This document shows, in pieces, positions 61,817 to 64,000 of a stretch of DNA of 64,000 nucleotides. The stretch spans positions 310,001 to 374,000 of the forward strand of contig JASISA010000001.1 in NCBI GenBank assembly GCA_031771865.1. Direction: 5' to 3'. Origin of the DNA: Nothophaeocryptopus gaeumannii. Its lineage: Eukaryota > Ascomycota > Dothideomycetes > Mycosphaerellales > Mycosphaerellaceae. Position numbers and translations under genes: made by a program. The notes beneath the pieces were generated by a model. It was not told the origin of the DNA and searched no databases. It saw nothing but the letters and a program-made list of their open reading frames with translations. Each line of letters opens with the position of its first letter. Position 1 is the first letter of the stretch.

Positions 61817-63087
61817 TGTCCGGAGAAAGGTAAATTGGATATCTCGCCGGGAGATCTGTGAGTGTGCACTGCACTGTGTTTGTTGAAACGAATGACTGAA
61901 GCCAAAGGGACTTCTGGTGATGAAATAAATGGACGCTCGTCAAGAGCTGTGAAGAAAACAAGAGAAGACAGCAAGGACGACCGGGAAGAGTCTTACCAAG
62001 TCTTCGTCCTCGAACAGCGCAAGATGGAATCCCTTATACCCTTGACCCTTCATCTCCCGCGGGATGGTCCACTTACCATTCCATCGTAACAAATAGAAAA
62101 GCTCTACCAGCGATTGACCACTGATCTGGCGGGATATTCTTGCGCACTGCGCCAATAACACTGCAGTCTGCATGCAGCACCTGCTGCTGCCTCTCTTGCT
62201 GATGCCGGAGCTGCGGGAGGATATGTACTTTGTCTGTACGTCGGCGAATACCCCACCTCTTCTTCCACTTCCACTTCCATCCCAGCGAGCACGACTGCTC
62301 ACTCATCAACTACAATCAAGACCACCATCTTTCGAGCATCAACACCACAACCTGTGCAAAGTTTGACTGGAAGCGCAGCAAGTAGATGAAATGTAGTCCG
62401 GTGGAAGTGGTCCATGCTTTTGCTAGCGCCGTCTCGAATCGCGACCTTTCGTCAAGCCAAGACCTCGCGTACAAGGGGTCAGCGATTCTGCGACACCAGC
62501 TGACAGCGCCGCGGTATCACCTTATCTCTGCAGATAAATTGCTCCGCACGGCTTTTGATTGTGGTAAGCATTTTCCCCGTTGGCTTGCGTCTTTATTCTC
62601 GAATGAAAGCAGTCCGAATGCTGGCCGAGTTCACTTCAGTAGTGCTGGCCTACTCTGTCCACGTGAATTAGTTTGTACTACCGAGGCTCTGGTGCTCTGT
62701 TCGTTTACCTGCATGTGAAGAGGCATGGATTGTAAATAGCTCACCTGTCTGCATTGCATGTAGAGGTCAGCTGCCGATGTGTGGATACCACTTGTACCTA
62801 AGCCGCTAAACTCTGAATTGTTATCGGTTGGAAGACTGCTTTTCATTCAATCTGTTCGATTCAATTTGTGCGTTGCTCAGCCATAGCCGAGAGGTTCGTA
62901 ATATCATACCATCCATACTCATCCATGCAGTGCCGTGGCCAACCCATAATGTACTCCTGTTGTGGAGCGGGCGGCAGTCCTATCCTCCGTGCCGCCAGTC
63001 CCGTGCTATTCTCCATGAACGCCCGAATATGCTGGTGATTGTAGGGACAGTGTGCCTCGCTAGTTGCTTTCTTGACCTTCATGTTTA
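61817..63087. other. Gene-poor stretch
   Basis: About 1.3 kb upstream of the cellobiose dehydrogenase gene. No reading frame has a recognisable domain; it should contain that gene's promoter. Confidence 0.5.
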
Positions 63088-64000
63088 TCACTTCTCGTCG
63101 TCGTCTTCAAGCGCGTCAAGATCCTCAGAGTGACTGTAGCATGTCAGCATTGGTCCATCGTACACAAAGGCGATACCAACCCAAGAAGACTCTTGATGTT
63201 CTTCATTTCATAGTGCTTCTTGCGCATCTCTTCAAACTTTTTGTGCTTCTCGCGCTCTTCACGGGTCATGTCTTCTTCGTTCTGTTCGCCATGCGACGCA
63301 CCGTCCTGCTCCATCTGGTCCGGATCGACGTGCACGCGACGCTCTCCGTCACTCTCGCGGCGTGCCCTAGGCTCCATCTCCGGCTCGCCAAGGTCAAGGC
63401 CTGGAATATCGCTTGTCTGACGGGCATTGGGCTTAGCCTTGCTCATTTCAAGCTCATCCACGGCCAACTCTTCCGCGTTAATGTTCTCAATTTCCTCTTC
63501 GTCCTCAGCGGGGTCGTAGCCTTTGGCGAATGGTGTCTTTGGCTCGTCGATCTTCATGCGACCGCCCATCTGCGACTCGTTGACGTAAAGGTTGGCCTCG
63601 TCCCACTTCAGCCTCACTTCGTTGTCTGGGTGCTCGCCCGCGGTTCCGTTCTCTCCAAGCTGGGAAGACTGCCGTCGACTGATGCTTCCTCGTGGGTTAC
63701 TGCTACTCCGTCGGTGCCCTCCCGCGTTCATCTCGGTATTCATTTGGGTGATCTCCTTTTCAGACATCTCGCGAGGGGGCATCCCAGGTCTGGAATCGGA
63801 CCGGCCATCGTGAACAGCGGACTCATGGTTGCCGAGATCGGGTCGCTGCTCGGAAGTGGGACTTATGCGTGCGTCTGGTGATGTCTGCTGATACGAGCCA
63901 GTATTCTTGAGGATACCTGTAACCGAATGTGTAAGCCAAGCCTCTTTGTTTACCCTCAGCCTTCGCGGTATGACTTACCCTTCGGCCTCTTAGGCACGGA
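63088..64000 (-). CDS. GLC8: Protein phosphatase inhibitor 2 (Glc8/IPP-2), 5' end outside window
   Basis: Exons 63979-64000 (partial), 63181-63916 and 63088-63133, with introns of 62 and 47 bp. The N-terminal KRPKG|ILKN, split by the first intron, matches the PP1-binding KGILK motif of the family. The middle carries the IPP-2 block LKWDEANLYVNESQMGGRMK with the KIDEPKTPF site, in which Thr is the conserved phosphorylation site. Near the end is HKKFEEMRKKHYEMKN, the helix that covers the PP1 active site. The last exon adds an acidic tail (LDALEDDDEK). By family it binds and regulates protein phosphatase 1. The initiator codon lies beyond the right edge. Confidence 0.92.

Overview
The window is nuclear DNA from a filamentous ascomycete. 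Genes sit on both strands with short gaps, and most introns are 46-70 bp with GT..AG ends and CTRAC-type branch points. Fungus-specific families are present: a cellobiose dehydrogenase with a fungal cellulose-binding module, a fungal proton-pump-type rhodopsin, Zn2Cys6 factors and a Fot1/Pogo-like transposon. A Dothideomycete is my best guess, but the sequence alone does not prove it. No tRNA, rRNA or CRISPR array was recognised. Exon limits were worked out by hand from frame continuity, splice signals and family conservation; genes with introns are given as spans, with exons in the evidence.

Layout. 0-6.7 kb: C-terminal part of a fungal transcription factor, a small hypothetical gene, mitochondrial ribosomal protein uL5m, and an apparently intact TA-flanked DNA transposon inserted 129 bp upstream of the uL5m start codon. 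6.7-17 kb: a ubiquitin-specific protease with a C-terminal CaaX box, a NIPA-type magnesium transporter, an Arg/Ser-rich protein, a secreted glycine-rich protein made of three 55-residue repeats each ending in Lys-Arg (a kexin-processed precursor architecture), an interrupted reading frame, and a PPxY protein. 17-27 kb: a protein of unknown role, then a compact terpenoid locus: O-methyltransferase, class I terpene synthase, cytochrome P450 and a broken Zn2Cys6-type regulator. 27-32 kb: a cysteine-rich secreted protein with a charged tail, an ankyrin fragment, a paired-cysteine-motif protein, a coiled-coil protein and a Tlg1/syntaxin-6 SNARE. 32-50 kb: METTL25-like methyltransferase, RBR ubiquitin ligase, NmrA-like oxidoreductase, auxilin/Swa2, a single-domain GAR synthetase, a MINDY deubiquitinase (also ending in CVVM), a BTB pseudogene and an F-box protein. 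50-64 kb: a small local duplication, the rhodopsin, a second P450, a CASTOR-like ACT protein, cellobiose dehydrogenase with CBM1, and protein phosphatase inhibitor-2 (Glc8), cut by the right edge.

The most interesting items are the three-repeat Lys-Arg precursor (13.8-14.4 kb), the small terpenoid locus with its decayed regulator (19.7-26.7 kb), two unrelated deubiquitinases with the same CVVM terminus, a GAR synthetase without the AIR-synthetase half expected in fungi, and the transposon whose terminal repeats contain their own internal direct repeat.
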